Source: Actinomycetes bacterium
GTDB lineage: Bacteria > Actinomycetota > Acidimicrobiia > Acidimicrobiales > SZUA-35
Direction: 5' to 3'
Length of the DNA stretch: 56,205 nt
Assembly: GCA_024280015.1 (NCBI GenBank)
Contig: JAJRQY010000021.1
Span: 1-56,205, forward strand
Translations under genes and position numbers: made by a program
The notes under the pieces: generated by a model
The model's input: only the letters and a program-made list of their open reading frames with translations
Told to the model about the DNA's origin: nothing
The model's database searches: none
In this document: piece by piece, positions 8,506 through 20,441 of the stretch
Numbering within the stretch: the stretch's first letter is position 1
Layout: the number at the start of each line of letters is the position of its first letter

Positions 8506-10032
8506 TCACTCAGTACCGTCAAGGGCCCCAGGCCTGGCTGACGGTAAGAAGAAGGCCACAACGACTCCGCCCAAGGCAATGACGGTAGCAACACTAAACG
8601 CGGTGTGATAGCTGTTCACCACTCCGGCGTCAGCTCCACTGGCTTGGACGGCCTGCAGCACCTGGACCCCAATAACCAGACCAACCTGTTGCAGCATCTG
8701 TTGGGCGGCGCCGGCAACACCGAGATCTTGATCAGACACGGTGTTGGCCACCGAGGCAATCAGTACGGGTGAGGCAATGCCCATGCCAACACCAGCCAAT
8801 GCCAATGCCAGTACCAGGAACCAGATCGTATGGCTGGGTTCAAACTGGGTATAGATGAACATCGAAACCACCAGGAAGGCTGCGCCAGCAACAGCGAGGG
8901 AACGATCGGCAACCCGCTTCACCAGTACTCCGGCGACCGGCCCGAAGACGGCAAAAGCCAATGGGCGGGCAATGACCACTCGACCCGTTTCCGATGCGGT
9001 GTAGCCAAACACCCCTTCTTGCAGCATGAGTGGTGTCAAGACAAAGCTTCCCATGTAGGCGGCGAAGCACAGTGCCAGGGTCAGGGTCGGGACGAGGAAA
9101 CCGGGCATGGCCCAATAGTTCGGTGGAAACAACGGGGCTTCGGCTCGGCGTTCAACCAGGACGAAACTGGTTAGCGAAAGGAGGGCTACGACGGCGAAGC
9201 CAAGGACAAATGCATCCAATCCTCGCTCGGCCACACCGGTTACAACCAGTAAGAGGCTGCCGACGCCGACCCCGAGGGTGATCGCACCCGCGGCATCGAA
9301 GGGAGTTTTCTCTTGCCTGGTTGTTTCTGGGAGGAAGACGGCCATCGCTGTAGCCGCCAACAAGATGAGCGGCGCCTGTCCGAGAAACACCCAGCGCCAA
9401 CCAACACCGTCAATGAGCGGGCCACCAATGACAACGCCGACTACTGGGGACCCTGCCGCGACTGCCGCCCACCAGCCAAGGGCGGTCGCCCGTTCATCGG
9501 GGGGAAAGAGGCGGTTGACATAAGCCAGAGCGGAGGGCCCAACGGCGGATGCGCCGACCGCTGCTAACAGCCGGAAGGAAACAAAGGACCCAGCTCCCCA
9601 GGCAGTCGCAATCAATAAGCCAAACAGGGCATTGACGAAGAGTCCGAACAAGAGCATGAGTCGATGCCCGTATTGGTCACCGAGCTTGCCAAAGGTCGGA
9701 CCGAGCACTGCCGAAACCAGGATCGGTCCAGTAACGGCCCAAACAATGGTCGACTGAGAAACGGTGAATTCTTCGGCAATTCGGGGAACAGCAACCGCAA
9801 TCGCGGTGACTGAAAGGTTGACCACGAACATGGCCGAGAGCACCAGGCCCAAGGTGATGACGGCGAACTTGTCGTGCTCGGATGCTCGCTTGGCCACTCG
9901 GTGCCTGGCAGCAATCAGGGTCCACGGAATAAGCGAGACCGGAAAGTTGCCAGATCCTGGGCGGGTGACATTGGTGAGTCGCGGCTGGCCCGGTGGATTA
10001 GGCCGGGGAGGGAGAGGAGGCCGTTTCTTCAC
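8506..10032 (-). CDS. MFS drug/proton antiporter, DHA2-like
   Basis: 508 residues with about 14 predicted membrane segments after a Pro/Arg-rich cytoplasmic N-terminus of roughly 45 residues. MFS marks are present: the loop 2-3 motif GKLGDQYGHRLMLLFG and motif-C-like WWAAVAAGSPVVGVVIGGPL typical of drug antiporters. The DHA2 family exports toxic compounds using the proton gradient; the substrate is not predictable. The start is GTG at 10032, preceded at six nt by a -10-like TAAGAT. No neighbouring regulator is seen. Confidence 0.85.
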   Translation of the reverse strand: MKKRPPLPPRPNPPGQPRLTNVTRPGSGNFPVSLIPWTLIAARHRVAKRASEHDKFAVITLGLVLSAMFVVNLSVTAIAVAVPRIAEEFTVSQSTIVWAVTGPILVSAVLGPTFGKLGDQYGHRLMLLFGLFVNALFGLLIATAWGAGSFVSFRLLAAVGASAVGPSALAYVNRLFPPDERATALGWWAAVAAGSPVVGVVIGGPLIDGVGWRWVFLGQAPLILLAATAMAVFLPETTRQEKTPFDAAGAITLGVGVGSLLLVVTGVAERGLDAFVLGFAVVALLSLTSFVLVERRAEAPLFPPNYWAMPGFLVPTLTLALCFAAYMGSFVLTPLMLQEGVFGYTASETGRVVIARPLAFAVFGPVAGVLVKRVADRSLAVAGAAFLVVSMFIYTQFEPSHTIWFLVLALALAGVGMGIASPVLIASVANTVSDQDLGVAGAAQQMLQQVGLVIGVQVLQAVQASGADAGVVNSYHTAFSVATVIALGGVVVAFFLPSARPGALDGTE

Positions 10033-10038
10033 CGGCGG

Positions 10039-10044
10039 ATCTTA
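10039..10044 (-). promoter_or_regulatory. -10 box of the MFS antiporter gene (leaderless)
   Basis: TAAGAT on the minus strand, six nt before the GTG. A GTGACG that could serve as -35 lies about 18 nt upstream of it. Confidence 0.5.
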
Positions 10045-10087
10045 CGTCTGTCTAACTACTCCCGTCACATCTCTACTTGATGGCTCG

Positions 10088-12310
10088 CTAGCCGCCGCGG
10101 GCGAAGATGGTGATTTCGGTGCCCATGCGGTGGTATTCCCCGATGGGAGGGTCAGTGGCAATGACCTTCTTGTTGGGTGAGCCAACAAAGGCAACCACCT
10201 TAAATCCGAGATCTTCCAGCAGTGTTGTTGCTTCCGCCCCTCGCATTTCTCGAATATCGGGAACCTGGATGAACGGCAATCCAGACGAAACAACAACGGT
10301 GATGGTTGAATCGCGATCGATTGATTCACCGGCTCCAATGTCAGAGGAGATGATGCTGCCTTCGGCAACCGTTTCTGAGGCCTGGGGTTCGGTCGCTTCG
10401 GCCAAGAGCAGGCCAAGTTCGGCTAGTTCGGCCGTCGCGGCCTCAATGGTGAGACCAATTAGGTCAGGAGCCGTCCGCTTGGCTGGTCCCCCGCTCAGAA
10501 CCAGATCTACTCTCGAACCCGTTTCCAACTCGACACCGGGTTCTTCGGAGGCAGTCAGAATGACGCCACTGGCGACTTCTTCATCAAACTCGTTGCCAAC
10601 TGATCCGATGAGCAAGCCGCTCTCAGCGAAGGAGGCACGAGCTTCGGCCAGCGTCAAGCCAATCAGGCGGGGAACCTCATGCAATTCAGGGCCGAGGGAG
10701 ATCCACAAGGTGACGGTCGTTCCTTCCTCAACCACGGTTCCCGGATCCGGGGTCTGCTCCAGAATCTCACCAGCAGTCGAACCGTCCTGCCGACGCTCAA
10801 AAGTCGTGACAACCAGATTGGCTAGCTCAATGTCCCGGGTGGCGTCCTCGACGGTCTGCCCAACGAAGGTACCGACCGGATGGGTTGGGATGACCACCGC
10901 CGGTGGGGGCGAAAATGGTGTCGTACCGCCGGTGACAAGAGCAATCAGAGCGATGCCACCAATGGCCAGCAACCCCACTAGGACTGCCCAGGGCCATCGT
11001 CGGCGGCCAGCGACCTTGGAGTCAGCCTCAGCTTCAATCGAGGGTCGCTCCAAATCCATCAGATCTTCAATCGAGTCATACCGCTTATGTTGGCGTTCGG
11101 GCCGGTGAGACTCCGATCGGGCGAACGTTGGTTGCTCGAGGGTTGTTGGATACTGCTGGGCTGGTTTGGCTAAGTGTCCCGGCAATGCCCCAGCAGACGG
11201 GCCAGATGTTTGATCCTGTAGATCGACTGCTGGCTGGCCTGACTCCCGAACGTCGAGCACGCCCTCACTCGAGTCCGATACGACCTCGATTCCGTCCGAT
11301 TCAACTGCATTCGATTCAGCCGCGTCAAAGTCTGGCAAGTCGCTCACGAAGGTCTGCTCAAACTCATCCAGACTGACAACGGGCAATCGTTTGGGTCGAG
11401 GGAGCGAGCCGGCGACACCAGTCAAAGCTTGGACAAATTCGGCGCTCGATGGGCGGCGCTCACGGTCCACTCGACCGGCAGCTTCGACCACAGCAGCCAG
11501 CGGGCCCAGAGCTTCGGCCCGTGGCACATCTCGATCTTGACGAATCAACATGGTGGCCAACGGGGTCGCCTCAACCAAAGGAACTTCTCCGGTAACCCCT
11601 TCAATCAGTGTCAGAGCCAGCGAATACACATCGGCGCGGCCATCGACGTTGGAGCCAGCGGCCTGTTCTGGAGCGGCATAACGGGCCGTTCCGATCAGTG
11701 AGCCTTCCGGCTCGGTCCAGGCCGCCTCTGCCACTGCTCGGGCGATCCCGAAATCGGCGACTCGCAAACGGCCATCGCCACCAAAGAGAAGGTTTGCTGG
11801 CTTGATGTCTCGATGCACAAAGCCGCGCTCGTGAGCGTGGGACAAGCCCTCTCCTGCATGCAAGCCGACAACCAGGGCCTGGGAAGGCGAAAATCGGTAG
11901 CCGCCATCGATCATCTGACGAAGGCTTCCGCCCGGAAGCAGTTCGGTCACCAGATAGGCCTCGTCTTGATCACCCCAGTCATGGACAGCCATCAGGTGAG
12001 GGTGGCTCATTTGTGCCGCTGACTGAGCTTCAGCCCGAAAACGACGCCGGAACTTGGGGTCATCAACCAGAGCTGGATGCAAGAGCTTCACCGCAACTCG
12101 ACGTTGCAAGGACAAGTCCTGCGCCAGATACACGGTGGCCGATGCGCCCGTTCCCAGCGGTGCCAACAGTCGATAGCGGCCACCAATGACGCGACCGACC
12201 CCAGCTTTGGCCGCGGAATCTGTTCCGAGGGAGCTAGGAGAGCCGGGAGTCACCGCCCGAATGGTACTAATCATTGGCCCAACTGAGGAGCACCCCCAGA
12301 TCCATCCCAC
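10088..12310 (-). CDS. Membrane Ser/Thr protein kinase with four PASTA domains (PknB/StkP-like)
   Basis: 740 residues from the GTG at 12310; an in-frame ATG at 12274 gives 728 and may be the true start. The kinase domain (about 45-300) has the Gly-rich loop LGTGASATVYLA, the VAVKLL lysine, HRDIKPANLL catalytic loop and DFGIA metal site. An acidic juxtamembrane linker (about 310-450) leads to one transmembrane helix (WAVLVGLLAIGGIALIALV). Four PASTA repeats follow outside the cell; the family uses them to sense peptidoglycan or lipid II. In other actinobacteria such kinases sit with cell-division genes; here it stands alone between an MFS gene and a secreted-protein gene. Confidence 0.92.
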   Translation of the reverse strand: MGWIWGCSSVGPMISTIRAVTPGSPSSLGTDSAAKAGVGRVIGGRYRLLAPLGTGASATVYLAQDLSLQRRVAVKLLHPALVDDPKFRRRFRAEAQSAAQMSHPHLMAVHDWGDQDEAYLVTELLPGGSLRQMIDGGYRFSPSQALVVGLHAGEGLSHAHERGFVHRDIKPANLLFGGDGRLRVADFGIARAVAEAAWTEPEGSLIGTARYAAPEQAAGSNVDGRADVYSLALTLIEGVTGEVPLVEATPLATMLIRQDRDVPRAEALGPLAAVVEAAGRVDRERRPSSAEFVQALTGVAGSLPRPKRLPVVSLDEFEQTFVSDLPDFDAAESNAVESDGIEVVSDSSEGVLDVRESGQPAVDLQDQTSGPSAGALPGHLAKPAQQYPTTLEQPTFARSESHRPERQHKRYDSIEDLMDLERPSIEAEADSKVAGRRRWPWAVLVGLLAIGGIALIALVTGGTTPFSPPPAVVIPTHPVGTFVGQTVEDATRDIELANLVVTTFERRQDGSTAGEILEQTPDPGTVVEEGTTVTLWISLGPELHEVPRLIGLTLAEARASFAESGLLIGSVGNEFDEEVASGVILTASEEPGVELETGSRVDLVLSGGPAKRTAPDLIGLTIEAATAELAELGLLLAEATEPQASETVAEGSIISSDIGAGESIDRDSTITVVVSSGLPFIQVPDIREMRGAEATTLLEDLGFKVVAFVGSPNKKVIATDPPIGEYHRMGTEITIFARGG

Positions 12311-12409
12311 AATCTGGCTGGCGGGCGAGATGCTCAGCCGCCTCTCAACTACCCGGCTGACCCCAATCTGGCCCGATCACGATCTGCATCCAAATGCGGG
12401 CACACTGGA

Positions 12410-12904
12410 GTGGTGGTATCTCCGCAGCGTCAACGACTCATTATTGTTGCCCTCCTTGGCTTGGCCTTCGCCGCCATCGTGACCGCATCGGTATTCTCGG
12501 CTCCAACCGAGCCTGCGGCCGTCGTCTTTACTGGTTCGGCCGCTGATGGCGGTGGCGACCGCACTGACCAAGACGGTGATGCGACCGAGCTATTGGTGAA
12601 TCCGGTTGAAGGCTGGCTCCCAGCTGCAGGTGACGGAACCGCCTGCAGCGAGCGAGTCGGGGTCGACCTGATTCCCGGCTACGCCGCCACTCTTGAAATC
12701 AATGGCATCCAGATCCCCATCGAAGAGATGAACAACGACGCAGGCGCCTCCCTTGGTCAATACACCTGGGGACCCGAAGAAGACTGCCCCTTTGGTTCCG
12801 TGCTTCGACCAACCGACAATCGGGTAGTGGCCTGCATCTACCGACACGAAGAAGGTCCGGAGAATTGTGTCCTGACCGAACAACCTGGCGGCTTCGACTT
12901 CTAG
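12410..12904 (+). CDS. Small membrane-anchored extracytoplasmic protein, unknown function
   Basis: 164 residues from a GTG at 12410. It has one N-terminal transmembrane or uncleaved signal segment (about 10-30), a short acidic Gly/Asp-rich linker, then a compact domain (about 60-164). The domain contains the phrase VGVDLIPGYAATLEINGIQIP and four cysteines that may form two disulfides. I associate this domain pattern with secreted proteins of Acidimicrobiia, but know no function. It is divergent from the PASTA kinase and convergent with ligA; kinase linkage is suggestive only. Confidence 0.65.
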   Translation: MVVSPQRQRLIIVALLGLAFAAIVTASVFSAPTEPAAVVFTGSAADGGGDRTDQDGDATELLVNPVEGWLPAAGDGTACSERVGVDLIPGYAATLEINGIQIPIEEMNNDAGASLGQYTWGPEEDCPFGSVLRPTDNRVVACIYRHEEGPENCVLTEQPGGFDF

Positions 12905-12923
12905 GTTTCCAGAGGTCCTCGGC

Positions 12924-15937
<3,014 letters not shown>

Positions 15938-15941
<4 letters not shown>

Positions 15942-16711
15942 TCCACCACGGTGAGATCAGGGACAAGGTCACGCTGGAGCCAGTGGAAGACTTCGAGCCC
16001 ACTATTGGATTGCACCAGCGCGGCTGACGCAACCTCGGCTGCCTCGGTCGAGATTGGGATGGCGTTTGGTGCCTTCACATGCACCTCGGCCACCCGCTCG
16101 GCGATGACGAAGTTGGCCACGGCCTCTTCGACCGATGTTCCAACGGTGAGTAAGCCGTGATTGCGCAGGATGCACAATGAGGTGTCACCGAGAGCCGTCG
16201 CGATGCGTGCACCTGCCTCGGTGCTACGAATCTCGACTTCCTCATCATCAAAGAGCGACTGATCAAAGACGAAACGACAAGATTCTTGACTGATTGCTTG
16301 GAAGGGCTTGACGTTGGCCGACCACGGAGTGCCGTACCCCGTGTGGGTATGAGCAGCCGAAACGGCCTCGGGTCGGGCAGCCAGAATCGGTGAGTGAATG
16401 TTGTAGCCCGCCGTGTTGGGGCCACCACTTCCCAGCCCGGTTGGGTCGCCGCCTTCAGCCACGGTTCCTTCGGGTGAGACCAGGATGAGTGCGCCTACCG
16501 TGGCCAGTCTGAACGGGATTCCGTAGTCCAGCACCCAGAAGTGGTCGGTCCGCTCCGGATCACGGGCACTGATATGTCCTGCACCCATCTGACCCCAATG
16601 CATGGCACCAAAGATGCGGTAGCCAATGGCCACCATCCGTTTGCGGTGTGCTCGCTCCTCATCAACTGAACGATCAGCTTCATCGGCACCAGCCAGGCGT
16701 GGATACTCCAT
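15938..16711 (-). CDS. Class II aldolase/adducin-family protein
   Basis: 257 residues. The zinc ligands of this fold are visible: His121 and His123 in SAAHTHTGYG and His185 in ILRNHGLL. Members cleave or epimerise phosphorylated sugars (FucA, AraD), or in wider subfamilies act as dehydratases or decarboxylases. This one belongs to the longer adducin-like group (GHISARDPE near residue 45), whose substrates are mostly unknown. There is no sugar-pathway neighbour. A -10-like TAGGAT lies six nt before the ATG, so it probably has its own leaderless promoter. Confidence 0.85.
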
Positions 16712-16717
16712 CGCTCG

Positions 16718-16723
16718 ATCCTA
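16718..16723 (-). promoter_or_regulatory. -10 box of the class II aldolase gene (leaderless)
   Basis: TAGGAT on the minus strand, six nt before the ATG at 16711. Confidence 0.5.
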
Positions 16724-16782
16724 CTCGCCGCCACTCAGACGATCGAAACGCCCCCGCTCGCTGCGCTCACAACTCCCCCCAC

Positions 16783-18252
16783 TCACCCCTCCCAAATCGT
16801 CCCCGCTGGATGAAACTGAGTCCAGGCGAACCAGAAGGCTTGGTGGGCTACCAGTTCGTTGCCGTCAACATCCGTTGCTCGGAATCCACCGCCGTCCTGA
16901 ATAAGGGTCACTCCCCCAGCCTCAACCTGTCCACCCGCAGCAAACGCCTCGGTCGCCTTCTCAACCACAAACCCGACGGCGGCACCATCATCGGTCACCA
17001 CCCCAATCACCGGAGTGTGAGCGACATATCGAGAATCAACATCACCGACCGGAAAGATCGGGCCATCGTCGTCTCGTCCATGCAGCGGATCAACCGGATA
17101 GGTCCGGCCGATTCCTCCGAACTGATCAACAATGGTGGTTTCGGGATGGGCTGCCTTCCAGTCTCCCCAGGTTGAGGTAACCACCGTGACCTGTTCCAGC
17201 ACGACCCCGGCATCAAAGAGAGGGCCGGTGACTGCTTGACCGGTGAAGGTGTCGAAAACCGACTGGGTGTTCAGGTCATACATCACCTTGTTCGATCGAC
17301 TCAGCAGACCCGACGTGCGCAAGACGGGAACATCCAGATCAGCGGCAACCGAATCGGTCAAGTAGGCCTGAGCCGAGCCACACAGGGTGCAATAGGGAAT
17401 GCCAATACGTCGCCCGCCAAGTGAGTCGTTCACCATCTCGTGAACTTCCATGATGTTCTTGGGATAGGCCCTGGCATCACCATTGATGACCACGCCAAAG
17501 ACAATGGCTTCCTCGTCATACCAATCGCCACCGGCGGCATCAGTCGTCTTCGGGTCATCCAACGCGGGGATGCATCCCTCATCGCATGGGTCCGGGTCGC
17601 CAAGAGAGCGATCATCAATAAGCACCCCACCCCAACTCAGGATCCGCCAATCAATGGCTGAGGCTTGGCCAACCCCCGCATCTTCAAAGAACGGAATCCA
17701 GCCAGGCTCAATACGGGTGAAGAGGGCAGCCTTGTAGCTCACATACTCATCGAAGGCCGGAATATCCCAGGCCAAGAGATGGTCCGTTGTCTCACCCCAC
17801 GCATTGTTGTCGTCAATCTTCGCCCCGGTTAGCTTGGTGAATCCATCGGTCAGCGCACTGGCTTGCGGGCCAGGTCGCAGGAAGCGAAGCAGGTCAGCAA
17901 AGAACCAGGCAACGCGGGCATCCCCATGGGAAGCGACCGCATCAATAGTGCTCGGATGAAAATCACCATCAAGAGCGGCCAACAGCAAGTCCAGATCAGC
18001 CAACAGGGCAGGGTCGGTCGCCCCACTTGGCACCTCGGGCGCAGGCCCGAAGTCAACGACGAGGGGACCGAACGACTCAGTGGTTTCTGCGGCGTCTCTG
18101 CCGGTATCGCTAACCGTGTCGTCTGAGACATCGTCGCTTTCGGCACCAGCACCAACGTCATCCAGGTCACCAGTCGAAGATGAGCAGGCGGCAACGAGCA
18201 TCACCAAGAAAACAATCCAGGTCAGGGGGAGAACGAGTCGAGTCCGGGCCAT
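16783..18252 (-). CDS. DUF3179-domain lipoprotein
   Basis: 489 residues from the ATG at 18252. A signal peptide ends in a lipobox (LVAACSS), so the protein is likely lipid-anchored outside the membrane. An acidic Ser/Asp linker follows. From about residue 190 on, the DUF3179 signature is clear: DARAYPKNIMEVHEMVND, then IPYCTLCGSAQAY with a CxxC. DUF3179 proteins are widespread in marine bacteria and archaea and their function is unknown. A -10-like TACGGT six nt upstream marks a leaderless start. The neighbours (aldolase downstream, tRNA-modification genes upstream) give no clue to its job. Confidence 0.88.
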   Translation of the reverse strand: MARTRLVLPLTWIVFLVMLVAACSSSTGDLDDVGAGAESDDVSDDTVSDTGRDAAETTESFGPLVVDFGPAPEVPSGATDPALLADLDLLLAALDGDFHPSTIDAVASHGDARVAWFFADLLRFLRPGPQASALTDGFTKLTGAKIDDNNAWGETTDHLLAWDIPAFDEYVSYKAALFTRIEPGWIPFFEDAGVGQASAIDWRILSWGGVLIDDRSLGDPDPCDEGCIPALDDPKTTDAAGGDWYDEEAIVFGVVINGDARAYPKNIMEVHEMVNDSLGGRRIGIPYCTLCGSAQAYLTDSVAADLDVPVLRTSGLLSRSNKVMYDLNTQSVFDTFTGQAVTGPLFDAGVVLEQVTVVTSTWGDWKAAHPETTIVDQFGGIGRTYPVDPLHGRDDDGPIFPVGDVDSRYVAHTPVIGVVTDDGAAVGFVVEKATEAFAAGGQVEAGGVTLIQDGGGFRATDVDGNELVAHQAFWFAWTQFHPAGTIWEG

Positions 18253-18258
18253 CAAGAA

Positions 18259-18264
18259 ACCGTA
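18259..18264 (-). promoter_or_regulatory. -10 box of the DUF3179 gene (leaderless)
   Basis: TACGGT on the minus strand, six nt before the ATG at 18252. Confidence 0.45.
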
Positions 18265-18313
18265 CTCAACGTTACGGTCGTCACTCAGCCGAAACCGGTG
18301 AACAAGCTGAGAA

Positions 18314-19288
18314 CTATCCGATGGCTGAGGCCTTGGCTAGTCGGTCAAGAACAGCATCAAGCATGGCACCCGATGTTGGCGGAAGAACCAGGATCTCACT
18401 GGGATTGTGGCTATCTCCTGTCCGCAAGGCGGCGTACAGCCCACGAGCGAAACCGGCAGCATCGGCTGGCAACTGCTCGGTCCAGATCACATTCTCTTGA
18501 TGCCAGCCATCCATGTCGGCCAGCTCAGAATCCCTGCCAATGATCAACGCTGTCTTCGCACCGCGGTCGAGATCGACCAGCGACTCAATGACACGGACCG
18601 GTGAAGCCGGGGCGTAGTGCGAAGTCAGCATGCCCGCGGCACGAGAATCGCCGGATCTGCCGTCACTCAAGACCTCACCGAGCACCCGTTCCAACTGATC
18701 AACGGCAATCGCCCCGGGGCGCAAGAGGACAACAGGACCATCACCAACAATCTCCACAATGGTGGATTCGATACCTACCTCCGCAGGCCCCCCATCCAAC
18801 ACCGCGTCGATCCGGCCATCAAGGTCCGCCAGAACATGGGCAGCCGTGGTTGGGCTGACATGGCCAAATCGATTGGCCGATGGTCCGACAACGCCTCCAC
18901 CGAACTGGTCAAGCAAGGAGCGGGTCAAGTCGTGGTTGGGCACCCGAAGGCCAACGGTTTCTCGTCCCCCCGTTGCCAGCAAAGATACCCGGTTTGAGCG
19001 GGGCACAATCAGGGTCAGCGGTCCCGGCCAAAATTCCTGAGCCAATCGACTGACCCGTTCGTCGGTGGTGACAGACCAGACAGATAACTGCTTCGCGTCA
19101 GCCAGGTGCACGATGAGCGGATGTCCGGTCGGACGTCCCTTCGCTTCATACACCCGGGCAATAGCATCATCATTGGAGGCATCCGCGCCCAAGCCATAGA
19201 CGGTCTCGGTTGGAAAGGCCACCAGCCCACCCGCTCGCAAGATCGACACTGCTTCAGCAACCTGATCAGGCCCCAGAACCCTCGTCAT
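18314..19288 (-). CDS. L-threonylcarbamoyladenylate synthase, Sua5 type
   Basis: 324 residues, the long Sua5 form rather than short TsaC. The YrdC domain (about 1-200) shows LRAGGLVAFPTETVYGLGAD near the start, then KGRPTGHPLIVHL and GPSANRFGHVSPTTAAHVL. The C-terminal Sua5 domain (about 215-320) follows. It makes threonylcarbamoyl-AMP from Thr, bicarbonate and ATP, the first step of t6A37 in tRNAs reading ANN codons. It lies 82 nt downstream of mnmA on the same strand. In several other actinobacteria the gene sits next to prmC; here prmC is about 26 kb away. Confidence 0.93.
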   Translation of the reverse strand: MTRVLGPDQVAEAVSILRAGGLVAFPTETVYGLGADASNDDAIARVYEAKGRPTGHPLIVHLADAKQLSVWSVTTDERVSRLAQEFWPGPLTLIVPRSNRVSLLATGGRETVGLRVPNHDLTRSLLDQFGGGVVGPSANRFGHVSPTTAAHVLADLDGRIDAVLDGGPAEVGIESTIVEIVGDGPVVLLRPGAIAVDQLERVLGEVLSDGRSGDSRAAGMLTSHYAPASPVRVIESLVDLDRGAKTALIIGRDSELADMDGWHQENVIWTEQLPADAAGFARGLYAALRTGDSHNPSEILVLPPTSGAMLDAVLDRLAKASAIG

Positions 19289-19306
19289 GAGAAGCCCAGC
19301 TCAAGC

Positions 19307-19356
19307 TTCTGGCACCGACCAGATGTCGCATATGGATCTCTAGCGGTGCCAGAACG
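19307..19356. repeat. 11-bp inverted repeat carrying a 19-bp motif shared with 31689-31707
   Basis: TTCTGGCACCG (19307-19317) and its exact complement CGGTGCCAGAA (19344-19354) flank a 26-nt loop between mnmA and the sua5 gene. The right arm lies in CTCTAGCGGTGCCAGAACG (19338-19356), which recurs with one mismatch at 31689-31707. It could be a transcript hairpin or a protein-binding site. Its role is unknown. Confidence 0.6.
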
Positions 19357-19370
19357 GGGAAGTCGCTCGA

Positions 19371-20441
19371 TCACGGGGAGGCCGGCGTGGGGCCGGCCAT
19401 ACCGCCGCCGACAACCGTGTCATCGACGTAGAGCACAACTGATTGGCCCAGGGCCACCCGCTGGTGAGGCTCATTCCAAAGCACCGTCGTACCGTCGACC
19501 GGATCAATAACTGCTGGCTTGCGTGAACCGTGGGCCGAACACTGGACAACGAACTCGCCCTCGACTGGACCATTGGTCCAAGCCAAGTCGGGAACCGCGG
19601 TGCGCTCAGTCAGGGTTTCATCGAAGGAGCCAACCGTGACGACAGCTGCCTCATGGTCAATATCAATCACATAACGCCGGTCAGGTGCGCCACCAAGATC
19701 AAGACCCTTGCGCTGACCGACCGTAACCAACTCGATGGATGGGGCCGAACCGACCGTCTTGCCTGACTGATCGACAATGGTTGCCGGTCGCAGGGGAATC
19801 CGCTCCCCCAAGAAAACCCGTCGGCCAGCTTCTCCTCGGCCTGGTGTTCGTTCGATGAAACAAACATCCTGGCTATCCGGCTTGTTGGCCGTTCGTAGGC
19901 CGAGCTCACTCGCCAGTTCTCGGACCCGGTCCTTGAGGAAGGTGCCAACAGGCAGCCGCAGCCGTCGCAGCTGGTCCTGCCCAAGCATGTGCAAGACATA
20001 GCTTTGGTCCTTGGTTGGGTCGGCGCCACGACCGACCCGAAGGCTGCCATCATCAGCCTTGATCACTTGTGCGTGGTGGCCGGTGGCGATCAGGTCGAAA
20101 CCCAAGGCGTCAGCGCGGCGAAAGAGCTTGTCGAACTTGATGTGGCGGTTGCATTCGATACACGGGTTTGGCACCTTGCCCGCGGCATAGTCAGCGACAT
20201 AGGGGTCAACCACAAACTTGTCGAAGTCGTCACCGAAGTTGAAGACATGGTGATCAATACCAAGCTGCTGGGCGACACGCCGAGCATCCTCAACATCAGA
20301 AACCGAGCAGCAGCCCGAGTCGGTTTCGCCACCCCACAGCTTCAGGGTCACTCCGGTGACATCGTGCCCTCCCTGAACCAGAAGAGCAGCGGCAACGGTT
20401 GAATCAACACCGCCGGACAAAGCAACAAGAATCTCAGCCAC
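19371..20441 (-). CDS. mnmA: tRNA 2-thiouridine(34) synthase
   Basis: 356 residues. The PP-loop SGGVDS (9-14) binds ATP. Cys94 (NPCIECNRHIKF) and Cys194 (SQDVCF) are the catalytic pair that takes up and transfers sulfur. The C-terminal half has the beta-barrel and tRNA-binding parts (QRKGLDLGG). It thiolates U34 of tRNA Lys, Glu and Gln. The GTG start overlaps the cysteine desulfurase stop by eight bases and an AGGAGG lies just upstream, so the sulfur donor and thiolase are made together. Confidence 0.96.
   Translation of the reverse strand: MAEILVALSGGVDSTVAAALLVQGGHDVTGVTLKLWGGETDSGCCSVSDVEDARRVAQQLGIDHHVFNFGDDFDKFVVDPYVADYAAGKVPNPCIECNRHIKFDKLFRRADALGFDLIATGHHAQVIKADDGSLRVGRGADPTKDQSYVLHMLGQDQLRRLRLPVGTFLKDRVRELASELGLRTANKPDSQDVCFIERTPGRGEAGRRVFLGERIPLRPATIVDQSGKTVGSAPSIELVTVGQRKGLDLGGAPDRRYVIDIDHEAAVVTVGSFDETLTERTAVPDLAWTNGPVEGEFVVQCSAHGSRKPAVIDPVDGTTVLWNEPHQRVALGQSVVLYVDDTVVGGGMAGPTPASP

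Noticed and set aside
10107-11108. A 333-codon plus-strand frame opposite the PASTA kinase
   Set aside because: The Ser/Arg/Pro-rich translation is the antisense of the PASTA repeats.
19307-19317. CIRCE element (HrcA site) because of the CTGGCAC half
   Set aside because: CIRCE needs CTGGCACTC/GAGTGCYAR with a 9-nt spacer; here the bases after CTGGCAC differ and the spacer is 26 nt.
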